Shown here: positions 13,604 to 16,986 of the stretch, in pieces | How positions within the stretch are numbered: position 1 is the first letter of the stretch | Layout: each line of letters begins with the position of its first letter | Assembly: GCA_002296285.1 (NCBI GenBank) | Contig: DBHX01000020.1 | Span: forward strand, 1 to 16,986 | Reading direction: 5' to 3' | Origin: a bacterium UBP8_UBA817 | GTDB taxonomy: Bacteria; Margulisbacteria; Marinamargulisbacteria; UBA817 | Length of the DNA: 16,986 bases | Notes under the pieces: generated by a model | Seen by the model: the letters and a program-made list of their open reading frames with translations, nothing else | Told to the model about the DNA's origin: nothing | Databases searched by the model: none | Translations under genes and position numbers: made by a program

Positions 13604-14851
13604 TTAATGGTGTTGCCGCTGAATCTGTAATAATTTAATGACTCGAATCATAAAAATAATGAATTGCGAAGCAATCATGATCCAAATAAAGTGGAGGGGT
13701 TGTGTTATTGATGGGTAACATATGATCAGTAGGAGCAGGTGTGTTATTGCACCAATAATGACACTTCGATTGGCGGTTTTCTCATAGCCCAAAGCTCCCA
13801 ATACCGGGTACCCAATCATGGATGCTGGAAGGTGAAGCAATGCAATGATTAGCATCCATTGAAATAGTTCTGTGGCCGGCTTGAACGTCGTGCCTAGTAT
13901 GAGTGGTACAATCAACGGTGCTAAAAAAAATGCCGCAATGCATCCGATGGTGTTGAGGCTGGTGGTGGCCGCCAAAATTTTCTTAATGAATGGAATGTTT
14001 TTTGTTCGAGAAATGTATGGGTAGATGGTTTCAATGAGTGGGGCGTAAAACGTGGTGATGGCAAACAATAGTTTTTCCGCACCCCCATAATACCCTGCAT
14101 TTTCAGTGGATAACAAAATGCCAACTAGAATAACATTGGTATTTAAGTAAATGGCAATGGCTATCCGTGATAAAAAATATTCGAAACTGTGATTGAGTGT
14201 GGCTTGAATGTTACTTAAATTGGGTCGTTTTATTTTGATTTTAAACCGTGAAAAAATAATCAAGAATGCAACAGCATCCACCATAATGTAGCTGCATCCC
14301 CAAATGGCATGCACCCATTGGTAATCGGTTGGGGTATTGATCATTAGAAAAATAAGACCTGTAAAACCTAATTTGGCAAACAGATTAAATATGGCAATAA
14401 ACGTCATTTTCTCAAGGCCTTGAAATAAAAACCCCGGTAAAAATGTATTGCCAATGACAATTAAAAATGATGAGTAGAACAATACCTGATGGGCCTTGAA
14501 CACAGGGATAAAGGTGATTAAACCATGCAAAATTAAAAACCCAACCAGCAACAGCCCAATTTTAATGCTCATGACGGTGCTGAATATCTCAGATATTTTT
14601 TCGATGTTTTTTTGATTTTTAGCGATGTTTTTGGTGGCAGATAATCCAAACCCATAATCGGTAATTAATGTTAAGTAGATCATGGTGGCTTGTGCCATGA
14701 TGACCAATCCAAAATTCGTGGCGCCAAGGGTTCGTGCCAAATAAGGTAAGGTCATTAATGGGAGTATGTAGTTACTTAATTGAACCAAACTTAACGAGGA
14801 ATAATTTTTTAGAAGTGTTGAATAGTCGTTGTTTTTTAACCAGTGGCGCAT
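13604..14851 (-). CDS. Wzx/RfbX-type polysaccharide flippase
   Basis: An integral membrane protein of about 415 aa with 11-12 hydrophobic segments. The start region SLVQLSNYILPLMTLPYLAR followed by TLGATNFGL and an ATKNIAKNQK loop is typical of O-antigen translocases (RfbX/Wzx). The family flips undecaprenyl-linked oligosaccharide units across the inner membrane. The frame is open back to 14956, but that extension lies inside dapA; the ATG at 14851 (MRHWLKNND), 11 bases after the dapA stop, is the natural start. It is probably cotranscribed with dapA. No glycosyltransferases or polymerase are in the window, so its oligosaccharide is unknown. uppS provides the matching lipid carrier. Confidence 0.88.
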   Translation of the reverse strand: MRHWLKNNDYSTLLKNYSSLSLVQLSNYILPLMTLPYLARTLGATNFGLVIMAQATMIYLTLITDYGFGLSATKNIAKNQKNIEKISEIFSTVMSIKIGLLLVGFLILHGLITFIPVFKAHQVLFYSSFLIVIGNTFLPGFLFQGLEKMTFIAIFNLFAKLGFTGLIFLMINTPTDYQWVHAIWGCSYIMVDAVAFLIIFSRFKIKIKRPNLSNIQATLNHSFEYFLSRIAIAIYLNTNVILVGILLSTENAGYYGGAEKLLFAITTFYAPLIETIYPYISRTKNIPFIKKILAATTSLNTIGCIAAFFLAPLIVPLILGTTFKPATELFQWMLIIALLHLPASMIGYPVLGALGYEKTANRSVIIGAITHLLLLIICYPSITQPLHFIWIMIASQFIIFMIRVIKLLQIQRQHH

Positions 14852-14862
14852 GGAGGATGCGG

Positions 14863-15747
14863 CTAGACCTTTTCTAAAAAGGCATCCAATACAGATTCCA
14901 CTTGCTGGTTTTGTTCTTCCGTTATGGCCATTAACGGTGGTCGGGTGGTCCCACAATTAAACCCAATGAGTTTGAGTGCCGCCTTAACTGGGATAGGGTT
15001 GCTTGTAATGAATAAAACATCAAATAATGGTTGTAAAATTTTATCCAATGCATTAGCCGTCGTGATGTCATTGTTATTGAAAGCGGCGATCATGTCATGA
15101 ATTTGTTTGCCGGCCAAGTGAGATGCAACAGATACCACGCCGCTGGCACCTTCTTTCATGAATTCCAGTGTTAGTCCGTCGTCTCCTGAATAAATATGAA
15201 AATCAATGGGGCAAATGGCCCTAAATTCTTTCATTTGTTCGACGGAGCCGGCGGCTTCTTTTAACGCAACAATGTTTGATATGCTTGCGCACTTCTTAAC
15301 TGTTTCAGCCGTCATGTTAACGCCGGTTCGCCCCGGGATATTGTAAATCATGATGGGACAATCGGTGGCATCGGCAATGGCTCTAAAATGATTGTAGATG
15401 CCTTGCTGACAGGGCTTGTTGTAATAGGGAACCACTTGGAGGATGCTGTCCATGCCAATCTCTTGTGCCATTTGTGTGGATGTAATGGCTGTTTTTGTAC
15501 AGTTGGAGCCAGTGCCGGCCATTAAATTGACTTTGCCTTTAAAGTATTTGACGGCCAATTGATACAGCTCGTATTCTTCATCATGAGATAGCGTTGGGCA
15601 TTCGCCCGTGGTGCCGGTGAGTAAAATGGTACTGCTTTTGTTTTGAATTAAGTAATCCATAAGCTCGACGGCTTGTTTGTAATTAACGGTTCCATCGTCA
15701 TTAAATGGGGTGACCATGGCGGTAACAATGGGTCCAAAATTTGTCAT
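14863..15747 (-). CDS. dapA: 4-hydroxy-tetrahydrodipicolinate synthase
   Basis: Condenses pyruvate with aspartate semialdehyde, the first committed step to diaminopimelate and lysine. The 294 residues carry GTTGE at 45-49 with T46 and T47. Y109 (PYYNKP) completes the proton relay, Y135 and R140 lie in IYNIPGRTG, and Schiff-base lysine K163 is in VALKEA. SGDD follows near 210. Length and motifs are those of a true DapA rather than an N-acetylneuraminate lyase, because the dicarboxylate-binding arginine is present. A perfect TATAAT lies six bases before the ATG and there is no Shine-Dalgarno site. It leads a two-gene unit with the flippase. Confidence 0.96.
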   Translation of the reverse strand: MTNFGPIVTAMVTPFNDDGTVNYKQAVELMDYLIQNKSSTILLTGTTGECPTLSHDEEYELYQLAVKYFKGKVNLMAGTGSNCTKTAITSTQMAQEIGMDSILQVVPYYNKPCQQGIYNHFRAIADATDCPIMIYNIPGRTGVNMTAETVKKCASISNIVALKEAAGSVEQMKEFRAICPIDFHIYSGDDGLTLEFMKEGASGVVSVASHLAGKQIHDMIAAFNNNDITTANALDKILQPLFDVLFITSNPIPVKAALKLIGFNCGTTRPPLMAITEEQNQQVESVLDAFLEKV

Positions 15748-15753
15748 GCGTTT

Positions 15754-15759
15754 ATTATA
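15754..15759 (-). promoter_or_regulatory. dapA -10 box, leaderless type
   Basis: A perfect TATAAT on the minus strand ends six bases before the dapA ATG, so transcription should begin at or within two bases of the start codon. The -35 is weak (TTTATC at 15777-15782, 17-base spacing, 3 of 6). Confidence 0.5.
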
Positions 15760-15886
15760 CGTTATTTAAAATGAATGATAAATGCCCATTATTTCAAATC
15801 TGTTCTTCTAATTTTTTAGAAAATTCGATAAATGAATAAAAATTCCCTTAATAACTTCCAAATTTATATGAATTAAAGGAATTTTA

Positions 15887-16986
15887 ATGTCGATTAGAAA
15901 CGTATTAACTCCATTTACAAGGAATGCTAGATGTAATGCAAGGTTGATTCATTCAGTCGCATCTCATTAGTTAGAACGTTATCGTTCAACCCCAATTCCA
16001 AAGGGAAACTGTGGAATTATTGCAATGATTGGATGCTGATTGGGCAGATGTCGTTACCAAAAGACGATGAATTTGACTCAATTATTAGTACTATCACGGG
16101 TGAAACATATCATGTTCCTGATCATCGTTACGTTCATGTAGACGATCAATTTCGATCCGAATAGCGATGCAACTGCTCCGTTTGATGTTGTTCAATTTCT
16201 TTTGTCGAGAAATGATGAACAACCAATTCAAGAGGTTGAACGTTTGTCTCTTTTGGTTACGTCTGAACTTACGATTTCGAGAACGTCTTCAGTCGCACAT
16301 TTATGGAGTTTAGCGTCGGATCATTTGGTATTTAAATCAATGGCTTGGCCAGAACATTTGCGTCAATACTTTTGCGATGAAATTCCTAAGAAAACCAATA
16401 CAATTTATGGTCATGTTCGTATGGCGACTAATTCGGAGCCGTTGCTCCGATTTGAGCATCTGTTTCATTGGGGGAACCAAAATAATGGTGAAAATAATGG
16501 TGCTCTGGCAACACGTTTAGCGTGTATTAGTCTTTTAAAAGAACAATTTCCCATGCTTGATTTGCCAGATTTATCTGCAAATAGTGACAGTTATGATTTG
16601 GGACTATATTTAACACTATTGCAACTCAAAGGCCTTAAAATAGAGGATGTTTTTTCACATGTGTTTCGGGTGCCAACGAAGGGGGATTTACCGGTATCGC
16701 CAATTCCAGATGCGTACCCACCATATTCAGGTCCTTTTTATGGTATTTATTATGACAATAAACAATTTTACATAACAGCCGGAGATTTAAATGTCCGCCC
16801 AGCTTTTGTTGCATATGATGGCAAAAAAACAATTATTTCTTCTGAAATGTATGATTATGAGCGTGGACAGTATAAGTTTCATTCATTGCCCACAGGCACT
16901 TGGCGGGTGAATCGGGTAATATTGAACGTGTTGGATTTAAGTCACAACCTCCGGTTATGGCTTTATCTGATTTACAAAAGAGGGGG
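15887..16986 (+). pseudogene. Broken large gene, running off the right edge
   Basis: AAAGGA lies six bases before an ATG at 15887 (MSIRNVLTPFTRNARCN), but this frame stops at a TAG at 15968. Protein-like sequence continues in another frame (SFSRISLVRTLSFNPNSKG through GETYHVPDHRYVHVDDQ) to a TAG at 16162. It shifts back near 16145-16160 to the first frame (FDPNSDATAPFDVVQFLL) and stays open to the window end. From about 16900 a different frame (LAGESGNIERVGFKSQPP) looks more coding than the open one, suggesting a third shift. The joined product exceeds 360 aa, is soluble, and contains an Asn-rich patch and a Tyr/Pro-rich segment. No domain is recognised. Sequencing error is the alternative to decay. 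Confidence 0.6.

Noticed and set aside
16635..16832. A 65-codon minus-strand ORF at the right edge.
   Set aside because: It lies opposite the coding-like plus-strand sequence of the broken gene, has no ribosome binding site and unconvincing composition.

Overview
The window looks like chromosomal DNA of an AT-rich, Gram-negative-type bacterium using the standard code (TAA, TAG and TGA all end intact genes). It encodes shikimate synthesis, the MEP isoprenoid enzyme Dxr, diaminopimelate/lysine synthesis (DapA), the undecaprenyl and CDP-diacylglycerol enzymes, a lipid-linked polysaccharide flippase and a lipoprotein. The block pyrH-frr-uppS-cdsA-dxr is the common proteobacterial order. I lean to a proteobacterium, possibly a host-associated alphaproteobacterium, because two genes are visibly decaying among compact essential operons. 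That placement is inference; no marker here settles it. No rRNA, tRNA, CRISPR array, insertion sequence or integrase was seen.

Layout. Positions 62-3303 (+): aroK-aroB-aroQ, then an overlapping DUF89-family phosphatase gene, apparently one operon covering three shikimate-pathway steps. A 44-codon ORF with a strong ribosome binding site lies on the minus strand against the operon's 3' end (3295-3429). Positions 3563-4914: a MarR-type regulator (+) convergent with an ArsP/DUF318-type permease (-). Positions 5054-9019 (+): the tightly overlapping pyrH-frr-uppS-cdsA-dxr operon. Positions 8982-10132 (-): a broken gene of unknown function with one in-frame TGA and two frameshifts. Positions 10156-11904 (+): dprA overlapping a YfiH-type gene. 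Positions 11954-13058 (+): a tiny lipoprotein gene overlapping a gene for an exported cysteine-containing protein, both unrecognised. Positions 13083-13430 (-): a DUF3147-like membrane protein. Positions 13604-15747 (-): dapA followed by a Wzx/RfbX-type flippase. Positions 15887-16986 (+): a second broken gene, running off the right edge.

Two modes of translation start are visible. Several first genes of transcription units (aroK, pyrH and dapA most clearly; marR, the permease and the DUF3147 gene more weakly) have a TATAAT-like box ending about 6-8 bases before the start codon and no Shine-Dalgarno sequence, which predicts leaderless mRNAs. Others (frr, cdsA, dprA, the 44-codon ORF, the right-edge gene) have clear GGAGG- or AGGA-type sites. 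The leaderless reading also moves the likely starts of aroK and pyrH downstream, to 97 and 5091.

The strongest leads are the leaderless promoter pattern, the small antisense ORF with a near-perfect ribosome binding site, the DUF89 phosphatase inside the shikimate operon, the lipoprotein/exported-protein pair, and the 11-A tract inside the dprA promoter spacer. I found no clear evidence of a wholly new multi-gene system.
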